64,000 nucleotides of DNA, taken from assembly GCA_031399165.1 (NCBI GenBank), contig JANNOO010000007.1:1-64000 (forward strand), given 5' to 3'. This document shows, piece after piece, positions 1-8,731 of the stretch (position 1 is the stretch's first letter; each line of letters starts with the position of its first letter). The translations under genes were made by a program, and so were the position numbers. The notes beneath the pieces are model-generated. The model searched no databases. It was given only the letters and a program-made list of their open reading frames with translations, and had not been told where the DNA came from. Source of the DNA: JAKFWI01 sp031399165. GTDB taxonomy: Bacteria; Pseudomonadota; Alphaproteobacteria; Caulobacterales; Aquidulcibacteraceae.

Positions 1-1
1 G

Positions 2-2251
2 GTCATTCCGAGCAATGTACTGGAGCGGCTTGAAGTGGTCGCAGACGGCGGTTCGGCGCTTTACGGCTCGGACGCCGTGGCCGGCGTGGTCAACATGATT
101 CCGCGCACGCGTTTTGTCGGCAACGAATCGACCGCCCGTTACGGCTTCGCCGACGGCTATACCGATTGGACCGTGGGGCACCTTGCCGGCATGCAATGGG
201 ATACCGGCCGTTTGGTCGTCGCAGGCAATTATAACGAGCATTCGGAATTGCTCGGTAAGGATCGCGATTTCTACAAGCAGGATCTGCGCTCACAGGGTGG
301 GTCGGACTTCCGCAGTGTAAACTGTAAACCCGGCACGATCACCGTGGCCGCAAGGTCGGGGAGCGGAGCGCCGCAAACGACGACCGGAACATCCTTAACC
401 TACGCCATTCCCGCGGGCGGCGTGACCTCGGCCAACGCCTCGACGCTGACGCCGGGTACGCGCAATCTCTGCGATACGAGCGGGAGGGACCAAATCGTCA
501 CGCCGCTTGAGCGCACCAGCTTCTTCGGCAGCGTCGAGCAGGAACTGAATCCGAATTTCACCGTGTTCGCCGAGGGCTTCTGGTCGCGCAGAAAGTTCGA
601 ACAAAATGCCGGCACAGGGGGATCGTTTACGATCTCGGCGGCGAATCCCAATTATCCGGTCGGTCTACCCGGCGTCATCGGTACGCCGAACCTCAGCGTT
701 ACCTACGATATCTTCCCTGAAGCCGGCCATATTAAACAGCCTGGGCATTCGCAATCCTGGCAATCGGTCGTCGGGTTCCGCGCCGATCTGCCTGCGGAAT
801 GGCAGCTGGAAGTCTACGGCTCTCACGGCGAGAGCGAAGACATGCTGCTCCGCGACGCGACGAACGTTAACAGCAACGGTGCGCCGCTTACGCTTAATCC
901 CTTCAGTTCCGGCTCCAACAGCGCCGACGCGTTGCGGGCCGCCCGCACCAGCTATCTGACGACTTACGGCGAAACCAAGCTGGGCGTCGTTTCCGCGTCA
1001 GTTGATGGTCCGCTGTTCCAGGCCGGCGGCGGCGCGGCGCGGCTGGCGTTTGGCGGCGAGTACCGCAAGGAAAATCTCGACGGCTTCGTCCGGCTCCTTT
1101 TACCCACTGGAGCAGTTTCGACGAGCCCGACGTCCGCCGAGCGCGACGAATGGGCGGCGTTTTCCGAAATATTCATGCCCTTCGTCGGCGAAGCTAATGC
1201 AGTGCCAGGAATCCAGCGCCTCGATTTGTCGATTGCTGCGCGGTACGAAGAGTACAGCGATGCCGGCAGCACGATGAATCCGAAGGTCGGCCTGGTCTGG
1301 ACGCCGTTCAGTGCGGTTGATGTTCGCGGCTCATGGGGCAAATCGTTCCGCGCGCCCGGCCTTAACGAGGCCGATGCCGAGTCGAGCGGTTACGGCATTT
1401 ATAACGATACGCTTGCCTGCAATCATGTTCCCGGGCAGGCGACCTGTACGGGCATCAGCATCGCCGGCGGCAACCCGGATCTGAAGCCTGAATCGGCCGA
1501 AACCTGGTCCGCCGGCTTCGACTTCCATCCCGAAGCGCTAAAGGGCTTCCGCGCCTCGGTGACGTATTTCAATATCGATTACACAGACCAGATCATCACC
1601 TTACGCAACGTGAACGGGATTCTGACCAACCCGCTCTACGCATCGTATCGCACGCTCAACCCGACTCAGGCGCAGATAAACGCTGTCCTGGCTACGAATT
1701 ATCCGCTCGTCACGGGGCAGCCTGTCCAGCCTGTTCAGTTCATCACGGACGGGCGAACCCAGAATGTCGGCTCGACGCTCGTTAGCGGCTTCGACTTTGA
1801 CGTCAATCAACGCTTCGATATCGGCGCCAGCACGCTCACTTTCGGGTTTTCGGGGACATATTACACGAAGTACGAACAGGCCCTGGTGGAGGGGGCGGCG
1901 CCCGTCGATGTGCTGAACCTTATCAATTACCCTCAGGAGTTTCGCGCGCGCGGAAACGTGGGCTGGAGGACCGGGCCGTTCAACGCACGGGCCACCATCA
2001 ATTACACAGGCTCCTACGATCAACAGCGCGCGCCGAGGGTGGAGATCGATTCAAATACCACGTTCGATCTGAACTTTGGCTATGACGTGCCGGTCGAGAG
2101 CGGGCTTGCCAGCGGCATATCGCTGGGTCTCGACGTGACGAACGTCGCGGACGAAGACCCGCCCTTCGTGAACCAGAGCGGTGGATACGATCCCCAATCC
2201 GCCAGTGCGACCGGCAGATTGGTCGCCGTCAGCCTCAGGAAGGCCTGGTAA
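2..2251 (+). CDS. TonB-dependent outer-membrane receptor (5' truncated by window edge)
   Basis: The open frame runs in from the left edge, so the signal peptide and the start of the plug are missing. The first visible residues, IPSNVLERLEVVADGGSALY followed by GSDAVAGVVN, are the conserved end of a TonB plug domain. The rest reads as a 22-strand-type beta-barrel, with SFRAPGLNEA, a typical receptor motif, and NPDLKPESAETWSAG, the usual strand signature near the C-terminus. The protein ends in KAW, an aromatic residue as expected for recognition by the BAM complex. Such receptors import large or scarce substrates (siderophores, sugars, cobalamin) using TonB energy. The substrate cannot be told from the sequence, and no transport partner is next to it. 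A hairpin follows 20 bases after the stop. Family assignment is firm. Confidence 0.93.
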   Translation, partial: VIPSNVLERLEVVADGGSALYGSDAVAGVVNMIPRTRFVGNESTARYGFADGYTDWTVGHLAGMQWDTGRLVVAGNYNEHSELLGKDRDFYKQDLRSQGGSDFRSVNCKPGTITVAARSGSGAPQTTTGTSLTYAIPAGGVTSANASTLTPGTRNLCDTSGRDQIVTPLERTSFFGSVEQELNPNFTVFAEGFWSRRKFEQNAGTGGSFTISAANPNYPVGLPGVIGTPNLSVTYDIFPEAGHIKQPGHSQSWQSVVGFRADLPAEWQLEVYGSHGESEDMLLRDATNVNSNGAPLTLNPFSSGSNSADALRAARTSYLTTYGETKLGVVSASVDGPLFQAGGGAARLAFGGEYRKENLDGFVRLLLPTGAVSTSPTSAERDEWAAFSEIFMPFVGEANAVPGIQRLDLSIAARYEEYSDAGSTMNPKVGLVWTPFSAVDVRGSWGKSFRAPGLNEADAESSGYGIYNDTLACNHVPGQATCTGISIAGGNPDLKPESAETWSAGFDFHPEALKGFRASVTYFNIDYTDQIITLRNVNGILTNPLYASYRTLNPTQAQINAVLATNYPLVTGQPVQPVQFITDGRTQNVGSTLVSGFDFDVNQRFDIGASTLTFGFSGTYYTKYEQALVEGAAPVDVLNLINYPQEFRARGNVGWRTGPFNARATINYTGSYDQQRAPRVEIDSNTTFDLNFGYDVPVESGLASGISLGLDVTNVADEDPPFVNQSGGYDPQSASATGRLVAVSLRKAW

Positions 2252-2273
2252 GGCTCGCGCGTCGAAAACGCTC

Positions 2274-2303
2274 GCCGGCAAAGCGTCGGAACGCTTTGCC
2301 GGC
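2274..2303 (+). terminator. Strong hairpin after the TonB receptor gene, possible terminator
   Basis: A perfect 13-bp stem (arms 2274-2286 and 2291-2303) closes on a CGGA tetraloop, beginning 22 bases after the receptor stop. The position suits transcription termination, but no T-tract follows, so it may only protect the 3' end or be a small extragenic repeat. Confidence 0.5.
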
Positions 2304-2730
2304 AAGTGCTTGGGTGCTTCTCGCCGGCGGATCGAACGCGGCGCCACAGCCGGTACGGTCGGGTTGGTGGGGCGTCTTCGCGCCCGTCGGCCCACACCCG
2401 ACCGGCCGCCGACCGCCGCGAACGCGGGCGGCTTCCCGCTAGCATGCACCCGCCGTTCCAGTTTCCGGACGCTGTGACGGGCAAGATTCCTGGCGGCCCG
2501 GCTTGCAACACCCCGCCGAGATAGCAGCGACTGATCGAGGTGATATCCTGACCTGCACGGAGCTCGGCCTCCTGAGCCGCTCCGCGGCTGCCAGGGATCG
2601 GATTTATCGGAGATACCATCAGCTGCTTTGCGCAGCCCTCCAGCCTGCGCAAAGCAGTGGTGTGATTGCCACACGGGCTGAGCAAGGGAGAACGCGCGAC
2701 GTCGCGCAGAGCCTACAAATCCGTCGACAG
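2304..2730. other. Gene-free stretch with one more inverted repeat
   Basis: No frame here shows recognisable protein. Open frames exist on both strands (for example 2080-2685 on the minus strand), but they are rich in Arg, Pro and Ala, run antisense into the receptor gene and match no family I know. Apart from the inverted repeat at 2623-2657 I see nothing functional. It looks like decayed accessory DNA leading into the broken gene at 2731-3008. Confidence 0.6.
2623..2657. repeat. Inverted repeat, 12-bp perfect arms, 11-base loop
   Basis: Arms 2623-2634 (CTGCTTTGCGCA) and 2646-2657 are exact reverse complements around an 11-base pyrimidine-rich loop. There is no T-run on either side. It could be an extragenic palindrome or a scar of a mobile element. 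Confidence 0.7.
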
Positions 2731-3008
2731 GGTTCCCAGGTTCACACCAGCAAAGATGAACTGAATGTGATGTTGCAACGCGCCAACGAAATGACGGAGG
2801 GCCCCGGACTGCATCACTTTACCAATCTGACTTTTGACGAAGGCGGCGATGGTGTAGGGTGTGAGGCTATCTGACGTGGGTGCAGTCCGGTAAGGGGCCG
2901 GAGGAACCTAGTGTCATGCTCCAGAGCACCCGTATCAACGACGAAATAGTGAAGGTAAATGGACACTGGCGGTTCAAGCAAAGGGGCGTGGGCGAAATCT
3001 GGTCCTGA
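2731..3008 (+). pseudogene. Frameshifted remnant of a SnoaL-like (NTF2-fold) protein
   Basis: Two pieces in different frames join into one SnoaL-like C-terminal half. The first (2731 to about 2868) reads GSQVHTSKDELNV, then LHHFTNLTFDEGGDGVGCEA. The second (from about 2865, shifted by -1) reads YLTWVQSGKGPEEPSVMLQ, then IVKVNGHWRFKQRGVGEIW and a TGA at 3006-3008. The pattern HHFTN...D..GD...A.AYL...Q...Y.DE.VKV.G.WRF.R is typical of SnoaL_4-type proteins. In the first frame a TGA at 2872-2874 stops translation. The N-terminal half of the fold is not found upstream, so the gene is both truncated and shifted. The fold includes small hydrolases, isomerases and dehydratases; the former activity is unknown. 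A sequencing error could explain the shift but not the missing N-terminus. Confidence 0.6.
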
Positions 3009-3029
3009 CCGGCAAGGGCCTCGGTTTCT

Positions 3030-3034
3030 GGAGG
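3030..3034 (+). promoter_or_regulatory. Shine-Dalgarno site that favours a TTG start for the LuxR-type gene
   Basis: GGAGG lies five bases before the in-frame TTG at 3040. The earlier in-frame ATG at 2959 has only an AAGG three bases away and falls inside the conserved VKVNGHW segment of the broken SnoaL gene, so 3040 is the better start. Confidence 0.55.
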
Positions 3035-3039
3035 CCGGG

Positions 3040-4080
3040 TTGACTAACGACGTGGGCCATGGCCTCGGAGCCGCGCCCGGCAAGCCAACGGACGATATAA
3101 AGCGCTCGGGCAATGCCCTTTCTCTAGCAGAGATTGAAACCTTCGGCGCCGTACTTTTCGAGGCCGCTACGATCTGGCGTATAAAGCACGAAGCGATGCG
3201 CTTCATCGCTGACAAGGTGGCGGCCGACGGCTCGATCTTGGTCTTCGCGAACATGCGCCCTGATCAGCCGCGCAACGTTCAGCATTACACAGACGCACCA
3301 TGCGACATCGGCGACAGCGAGAACTTGAGCAGGCAGTATTTCCACCTGGATCCGGTGTTCCAGGCTTTGAAGGCGGCGATGATCTCCAGCGATTATGCTG
3401 TCGTTAGCTTGGATCAGGTGGTGGACCTTCCGACGTTTCGCCGCTCGCCCGTTTATCAGCACGTTTACGGCCAGCACGGCCTCAGCCAAGTGGTCACTGC
3501 CATTGTCGCTGGCCTGCAAGGTCACGTCGCCACGTTGACGTTTTTCCGGCGCAGCGAGGAACGGCCTTTCCATGAGGATGACGTGGCGCTGGTCCGTGCG
3601 CTGCTCCCGCTGGTGGGTAACGCAATGAGCCGGATCATCTTGAGACAACGGCTGTTCGGTCTCGCGGAACCTCAAAACGAGACTGCGGACTTCACATGGT
3701 CAAGTGCCGATGCCGGGTCCGGCTTCCATTCGCTGGTCAGGCCGGATGATCTGAAACTTGATCCGGTTCTTCCTCCGGTTGGCCAAACTGCAGTGCTAGA
3801 CGAAGAGTTGGGACGAATTGAAGAACAGATGCTGAAACTCAGTCCGCGCGAGAACGAGATAGCGCAACTTGTCAGCAAAGGCCTTACGAATATCCAGATT
3901 GCTGAGCTGGCCGGCATTAGCTACCGGACCGTGGAACTGCATGTCTCCTCAATTTTGAGAAAGCTTGAGCTCAATAATCGGACAGAACTAACCTACCTTA
4001 TCTGCAGTATTGCCGGTCGCCGCCGTTCGTCGGAAGCAGGGCCGATGCTTTCGGACGCCGCCAACTGGCGCATCGCTTAG
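3040..4080 (+). CDS. LuxR-family transcriptional regulator
   Basis: About 346 residues from the preferred TTG start (373 from the ATG at 2959). Roughly residues 20-215 form a GAF/autoinducer-binding-like domain, and the C-terminus is a LuxR helix-turn-helix: LSPRENEIAQLVSKGLTNIQ continuing to ISYRTVELHVSSILRKLEL. A linker of about 60 residues separates them. The protein should be a cytoplasmic DNA-binding regulator that responds to a small molecule. No luxI-type synthase is in view, so it may be an orphan receptor or sense something other than an acyl-homoserine lactone. It sits alone between a broken gene and rlpA. The HTH is certain; the ligand is unknown. Confidence 0.85.
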   Translation: MTNDVGHGLGAAPGKPTDDIKRSGNALSLAEIETFGAVLFEAATIWRIKHEAMRFIADKVAADGSILVFANMRPDQPRNVQHYTDAPCDIGDSENLSRQYFHLDPVFQALKAAMISSDYAVVSLDQVVDLPTFRRSPVYQHVYGQHGLSQVVTAIVAGLQGHVATLTFFRRSEERPFHEDDVALVRALLPLVGNAMSRIILRQRLFGLAEPQNETADFTWSSADAGSGFHSLVRPDDLKLDPVLPPVGQTAVLDEELGRIEEQMLKLSPRENEIAQLVSKGLTNIQIAELAGISYRTVELHVSSILRKLELNNRTELTYLICSIAGRRRSSEAGPMLSDAANWRIA

Positions 4081-4268
4081 CAGATAGCCAGAAACCGTTT
4101 ATGGCTCAAAGCCGTTTGGCGGACACCACTTCTGTCAGGTCGCGCATTTCCGCTCCAAATGTCGGAACATACAAGAACAGAGTCAGCCCGCTGGCATAAG
4201 TGAATGCCAGTAAACCCTGTCTTTTGACACTGCCGAAATATCCTTGCCCTATTACTGGGTCGCAAAAG

Positions 4269-5090
4269 ATGGTGGGTTTCGTGCGCGGCTGCATTCTGTT
4301 TTTGGCTCTGCTGGTCTTTGGCGCCGGTCCCAGCATGGCCACCGCCAAGCCGCTTCCGAAAGCCTACGGTTATGGACGCATCCCAGCCATGGCCGCGCCC
4401 GTACTCGACTTGCGCGGCCTCCTGCCCGCCGGCCCCAACGCTGAATTGGCCCCTGTCGGGCCGCCCAAGCTGGCTCCCGCGCTCCCGTCAGTTCCAGCTC
4501 AGCCACCCACCGGCTCCTGCTACACAGCGGGAGGGGAAGACGGACTAACCGCCAGCGGCGAAGCTTATGACGGCAATGCGCTCGCCGCCGCCCATCCGAA
4601 CATGCGATTGTCCTCGCTCGCCTTAGTGCGCAACAACGAGAACGGCAAGGAAGTCATTGTTAGCGTCAACGATCGGCCCCGCAGTAGCGCGGCGATCGAA
4701 TTCACACCGGCCGCCGCCCAAGCGCTGGGTATAGCTGACACCTGCATGGCTGCCGTCACCGTCACCGTCACTCGCCTCGGCGACGCCCCTTACGCTGCTA
4801 AAGACAAGCTGGGGGCGCAGCAAGCGCTCAATGCGCCATCGCCTCGTTCCGTGCCTGACGGCGGCGCGTTCCTGGTCCAGATCGGCGCCTTCGCCCAGCG
4901 CGACAACGCTGAATCGGCCCGTGAGCAGGTCGCGACGGCGGGGCCGGTTTCTGTCGAGCCGGCAGTTGTTGGCGAGTCATCGCTCTTCCGTGTCCGCCTC
5001 GGTCCCTGGGCGACGCGGGAAGAGGCTGAGCAGGCCCGCGCCGCCGCCGCAGGGCTTGGCTTTCCTAACGCCAAACTCCTTCTGCCCTGA
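4269..5090 (+). CDS. rlpA: RlpA-like septal lytic transglycosylase with SPOR domain
   Basis: 273 residues from the ATG at 4269, chosen because a signal peptide starts directly there (MVGFVRGCILFLALLVFGAG, then SMATA). After a Pro/Ala-rich linker comes a double-psi beta-barrel domain (GSCYTAGGEDGLTASGEAYD, HPNMRLSSLALVRN, VIVSVNDRP), the RlpA/3D fold that cleaves glycan strands lacking stem peptides. The last 75 residues form a SPOR domain (FLVQIGAFAQRDNAE, FRVRLGPWATREEAEQAR), which binds such denuded glycan at the division septum. The NDRP segment differs from the usual NDRGPF. A D-Ala-D-Ala carboxypeptidase follows 86 bases later, so both probably act on septal peptidoglycan in the periplasm. 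Confidence 0.85.
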   Translation: MVGFVRGCILFLALLVFGAGPSMATAKPLPKAYGYGRIPAMAAPVLDLRGLLPAGPNAELAPVGPPKLAPALPSVPAQPPTGSCYTAGGEDGLTASGEAYDGNALAAAHPNMRLSSLALVRNNENGKEVIVSVNDRPRSSAAIEFTPAAAQALGIADTCMAAVTVTVTRLGDAPYAAKDKLGAQQALNAPSPRSVPDGGAFLVQIGAFAQRDNAESAREQVATAGPVSVEPAVVGESSLFRVRLGPWATREEAEQARAAAAGLGFPNAKLLLP

Positions 5091-5176
5091 AGACGGCGCC
5101 GCAGGCGTCTAACAATCGCCTACCGCCGGACTTGCCTCTATGCTTCGGGGGTGAGTCGTCCGGAGCCGCACGCCCC

Positions 5177-6322
5177 ATGCGTCATCTCATTATTGCAGTC
5201 GTCCTTGCTGTTGCCGGGAGCGTAGAGGCCCAAGCCCCTGCGTTCGACCCCGTGCCCACGCCGGCCCAGCACGTCTCGATCTTAGACTACAAAACTGGCC
5301 AATTGCTCTACTGCAAGGATTGCGAAAGGCCGATGCCGCCAGCGTCGATGAGCAAGCTGATGACGGTGCTGGTCGTCGCCGACAAATTGAAGTCCGGAGC
5401 GATCACCTGGGACACGCAATTTCCGGTGAGCGAAAACGCATGGCGTCATGGCGCCCAGTCTGACGGCTCGCACATGTTCCTCGAATTGAACTCAATCGTC
5501 AGCGTGCGCGATTTGCTCTCAGGCGTTGTGATCGTCTCGGCGAATGACGCGTGCATTGCGCTGGCTGAAGGCATTGCCGGTTCGGAAGCAAATTTTGTTC
5601 AGCTGATGAACGCCCGCGCCCAGGAACTCGGATTGAAGAGCGCACGCTTCGCCAACGTAACCGGGTTGCCTGATCCGACACATGTAATCAGTTCTGCCGA
5701 CCTCGCGCGGCTGTCTCGCGTAATTACGATGTCCTATCCGGAAATCTACAAACTCGATGCAGCGCCGAGCTTCACCTACAACAAGCGCACGCAGGAAAAT
5801 CGCAATCCGATCCTTGGCGTATTCGAAGGCGCCGACGGCGTCAAAACCGGCCACACCAATGAAAGCGGTTACGGCATGATTGGATCGGCGGTGCGCAACG
5901 GAGAGCGGCGTATCATTGTATTCAACGGCTTGCCGACCATGGCCGCGCGTCGCCAGGAAGGCTTGCGCCTGATGGGATTGGCGTTCGCCTCGTTCGAGGC
6001 CAAACAGCTTTACGACAAAGGCGCAGTTGTTGGCGAAGCGGAAGTGTGGCTTGGCTCGAAGAAGGCCGTGAAGCTGCAGACCACGGCGCCGATGAACGTC
6101 GCATACCTGCGCACTATGAAAGACAACCTCAAAGCCTCGATCGTCTATGACGGCCCATTGCGCGCGCCCCTCAAAAAGGGCGACGTCGTGGCCAGGCTGA
6201 TTTTCGAGGGGCCGGGGGTAGCTAGGCAGGAGGTCCTACTGGCCGCAGCGGAAAACGTTGGCGCACTCAATCCGATTTCCAAAGCCCTGGTGGGCGCAAG
6301 GCAGGCGTTCGGCGGCTCGTGA
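5177..6322 (+). CDS. D-alanyl-D-alanine carboxypeptidase (penicillin-binding protein 5/6 family)
   Basis: 381 residues from the ATG at 5177, which opens a clean signal peptide (MRHLIIAVVLAVAGSVEAQA). The three active-site motifs of peptidase family S11 are present: SMSK at residues 57-60 with the nucleophilic serine, SAN at 121-123, and KTG at 223-225. The C-terminal domain (about residues 260-360) is the beta-rich PBP5-type domain; a membrane-binding amphipathic tail is not obvious. The enzyme removes the terminal D-Ala from peptidoglycan stem peptides in the periplasm. Its stop overlaps the tmk start by four bases (GTGA), so the genes are probably co-transcribed. Confidence 0.93.
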   Translation: MRHLIIAVVLAVAGSVEAQAPAFDPVPTPAQHVSILDYKTGQLLYCKDCERPMPPASMSKLMTVLVVADKLKSGAITWDTQFPVSENAWRHGAQSDGSHMFLELNSIVSVRDLLSGVVIVSANDACIALAEGIAGSEANFVQLMNARAQELGLKSARFANVTGLPDPTHVISSADLARLSRVITMSYPEIYKLDAAPSFTYNKRTQENRNPILGVFEGADGVKTGHTNESGYGMIGSAVRNGERRIIVFNGLPTMAARRQEGLRLMGLAFASFEAKQLYDKGAVVGEAEVWLGSKKAVKLQTTAPMNVAYLRTMKDNLKASIVYDGPLRAPLKKGDVVARLIFEGPGVARQEVLLAAAENVGALNPISKALVGARQAFGGS

Positions 6323-6945
6323 CACGCGGGCGCTTCATTACGCTCGAAGGTGGCGAGGGCGCTGGTAAGTCCACTCTGCTGAGAGGTCTGCACGATGCAC
6401 TCGAAAACCGCGGCTTGAAAATTGTCGCCACACGTGAGCCGGGCGGAACGCCGGCCGCCGACGGCATCCGCGGTCTGCTTGTCACTGGCGCAAGCGATCG
6501 ATGGAGCGTGGTTAGCGAAGCGCTGCTTTTCGCGGCCGCGCGGAACGATCACCTCGAACGCGTGATCCGCCCGGCGCTGGCGCGGGGAGACTGGGTGCTA
6601 TGCGACCGCTACGCCGATTCAATGTGGGCTTATCAGGTCGCCGCAGGCGGCTTGCCTCAAGATACGTTCGATACTCTTCACCGGATTATTGGCGCCGAGC
6701 AGCCGGACGTTACTCTGATCCTCGACGTTGATCCGCAGGCGGGCGTCGGCAGATCGCGCGGCGCGGCAACCGGAGAAGCGCGGTTCGAAAGTATGGATTT
6801 GAAGTTTCACCAGCGCGTCCGCACCGCATTCCTCGATCTCGCGGAGCGGGAAAAAAGCCGTTGCGTCGTGATCGACTCCTCGCGTCCAAAGAAAGATGTG
6901 CTGGCCGTGGCGCTCGACGCGATTGATAAGCGGCTGGCCGCATGA
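6319..6945 (+). CDS. tmk: Thymidylate kinase
   Basis: 208 residues with a GTG start inside the GTGA overlap with the carboxypeptidase stop. The P-loop EGGEGAGKST is at residues 10-19, the DRY motif (CDRYADS) at 96-102, and an Arg-containing lid follows (GRSRGAA). The enzyme phosphorylates dTMP to dTDP with ATP. Length and motifs are standard. The next gene, holB, starts four bases before the stop (ATGA), a pairing common in bacteria. Confidence 0.96.
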   Translation: MTRGRFITLEGGEGAGKSTLLRGLHDALENRGLKIVATREPGGTPAADGIRGLLVTGASDRWSVVSEALLFAAARNDHLERVIRPALARGDWVLCDRYADSMWAYQVAAGGLPQDTFDTLHRIIGAEQPDVTLILDVDPQAGVGRSRGAATGEARFESMDLKFHQRVRTAFLDLAEREKSRCVVIDSSRPKKDVLAVALDAIDKRLAA

Positions 6946-7955
6946 GCGCGCCGCTGGAATCCGATCAGGCGTTCGGTGCAGCTCATCCACGCGCGGCGTA
7001 TGCGCTCTTTGGACATGAAGCCGAAGAAACCGCGCTGGCCGAGGCGCTGGCTGGCGCGCGTATGCATCACGCGTGGCTTATCGGCGGTCCAAAAGGCTTG
7101 GGCAAAGCGACATTGGCTTATCGCTTTGCGCGCCGCCTGCTAGGCGCAAAGCAAAGTGGTGCGCGTGCTCTCGACGTAAGCGCAGACGATCCGGTCGCGC
7201 GCAAAATCGCGGCGAACGCGCATCCGGATCTTTTCGTACTGCGTCGAACGCTGAACGACCGCGGGAAGTATCGAGGCGAGATCGTCGTAGATGATGCGCG
7301 CGCGCTGACGGAATTTTTCTCACTGATGCCGGCTGAAGGCGGCTGGCGCGTTGCCATTGTGGATGCTGCCGACGAACTCAACAACAACGCCGCCAACGCA
7401 ATTCTGAAGACGCTGGAAGAACCTCCGCCACGCTCAGTGTTGCTGCTTGTGTCTCACGCCCCTGGAGCCGCGCTGGCAACCATACGCTCGCGGTGCCGGC
7501 GTCTAAGTTTGCGCGCGCTTGAAAATTCCGTGGTGCGTCAAGCGGTGGAGCATGCAACCGGCGCAGCCCCAGATCCCGCCGTGTTGTCGCTTGCTGCGGG
7601 CAGGCCAGGGCGCGCTATCGCGCTTCAGGCCGCGGGCGTTTCCGAAACCGCCGGCATGGTTGCCTACGGGATGAAGGAGGCCTCGTCGCGCGGCGTATCG
7701 GCGCTGCTTTCGCTTGCATATGCCCGAAGCGCAGCACCCGGCGATCGTCTCGATCTCACGCTGGACGTAGCCCAGGATTGGCTCGCGCAACATGCGCGTG
7801 AAGGCGCTTCAAATGATATTCGCATCGACCGCCTCGCGGCCGCATGGTTTGAATTGGAAGATGTGCGAAGCCAGGCGCACGAACTGAATCTGGACAATAC
7901 GCATGCGCTGGCGCGCGCTGCGCAAATTCTGGCGCGCGCCGTTCAGGCATCGTGA
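6942..7955 (+). CDS. holB: DNA polymerase III subunit delta'
   Basis: 337 residues. An AAA+ clamp-loader core starts at about residue 23, with a Walker-A-like GGPKGLGKAT at 48-57 and the helical segment NNNAANAILKTLEEPPPRSV, the hallmark of DnaX/HolB proteins, then SHAPGAALATIRSRCRRL (sensor 1 and SRC motif). The delta' subunit is the rigid stator of the clamp loader that opens the beta clamp. Coupled by ATGA overlaps to tmk upstream and the TatD gene downstream. Confidence 0.93.
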   Translation: MSAPLESDQAFGAAHPRAAYALFGHEAEETALAEALAGARMHHAWLIGGPKGLGKATLAYRFARRLLGAKQSGARALDVSADDPVARKIAANAHPDLFVLRRTLNDRGKYRGEIVVDDARALTEFFSLMPAEGGWRVAIVDAADELNNNAANAILKTLEEPPPRSVLLLVSHAPGAALATIRSRCRRLSLRALENSVVRQAVEHATGAAPDPAVLSLAAGRPGRAIALQAAGVSETAGMVAYGMKEASSRGVSALLSLAYARSAAPGDRLDLTLDVAQDWLAQHAREGASNDIRIDRLAAAWFELEDVRSQAHELNLDNTHALARAAQILARAVQAS

Positions 7956-8731
7956 TGCTGATTGACAGCCATGTAAACCTCCACGCCGAAGCGTTTGACG
8001 CCGACCGCAGCGAGGTCATTTCTCGCGCGCGAGAGGCCGGCGTCGCGCGTATGGTTACGATCTGTGATCGCATTTCGAGCGCGCCGGCTGTGCTCGCGAT
8101 CGCCAGCGCGCACGAAGATATCTGGGCCAGCGTTGGTCAGCACCCGCACAACGCCAAAGACGCGCCAGACATCACTGCTGATGAGCTGATCGCGCTGGCC
8201 AACCACCCTAGGGTCTGCGCAATCGGCGAAACCGGACTGGATCAGCACTATAATCTCAGTCCCATCGATCAGCAGGTCGCCAGTTTGCGCGCGCATATCG
8301 GCGCGGCGCGTGCGCTTGATCTCCCATTGATCGTCCACACGCGCGAATCTGACGACCTGATCGGAGACGTGCTGGAGGAGGAGGCGGGGAAGGGGGCCTT
8401 TCGCCTCCTTATGCATTGCTACACGAGCGGTGCTGCGCTCGCGCAGCGCGCCCTCGCCCTCGGCGCCTATTTTTCGCTATCGGGGATTCTTACATTCAAA
8501 GCCGCGCATGATGTACGCGCCGTCGCGCGCCAATTGCCGCTGGACCGGATCATCCTGGAAACCGACTGCCCATATCTCGCGCCCGTCCCACATCGCGGCC
8601 GACGCAACGAGCCCGCGCGTATTGCCGACCTGTACGCGTTCTTCTGCGCCGAGCGCGGGCTGGGCGCCGATCAGGGCTCTGCGATCGTCGCGGACAATTT
8701 CTTCCGCCTGTTCCGCACCGTTCCGCGATGA
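7952..8731 (+). CDS. TatD family metal-dependent hydrolase (altered HxH motif)
   Basis: 259 residues, a TIM-barrel metallohydrolase of the TatD/YcfH type. The N-terminus reads MLIDSHVNLH, where the family usually has D-[ST]-H-x-H-L-D; here the second metal-binding His (position 8) is Asn. Other ligands are present: GETGLD, VHTRE, MHCYTSG, ETDCPYLAP. TatD proteins act on DNA 3' ends or D-aminoacyl substrates; the true substrate of this subgroup is not established. The order tmk-holB-tatD-MBL hydrolase is widespread and suggests a link with DNA metabolism. The family is certain; activity depends on whether the HVN variant still binds two metals. Confidence 0.88.
   Translation: MMLIDSHVNLHAEAFDADRSEVISRAREAGVARMVTICDRISSAPAVLAIASAHEDIWASVGQHPHNAKDAPDITADELIALANHPRVCAIGETGLDQHYNLSPIDQQVASLRAHIGAARALDLPLIVHTRESDDLIGDVLEEEAGKGAFRLLMHCYTSGAALAQRALALGAYFSLSGILTFKAAHDVRAVARQLPLDRIILETDCPYLAPVPHRGRRNEPARIADLYAFFCAERGLGADQGSAIVADNFFRLFRTVPR

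Noticed and set aside
2080..2685. 201-codon open frame on the minus strand at the receptor 3' end
   Set aside because: It runs antisense into the TonB receptor, has low-complexity Arg/Pro-rich content and no recognisable motif; it is a by-product of high GC.
2959..3039. Longer N-terminus for the LuxR-type protein from the ATG at 2959
   Set aside because: The segment overlaps the conserved end of the SnoaL remnant in another frame, and the ribosome site is badly spaced; TTG at 3040 fits better.
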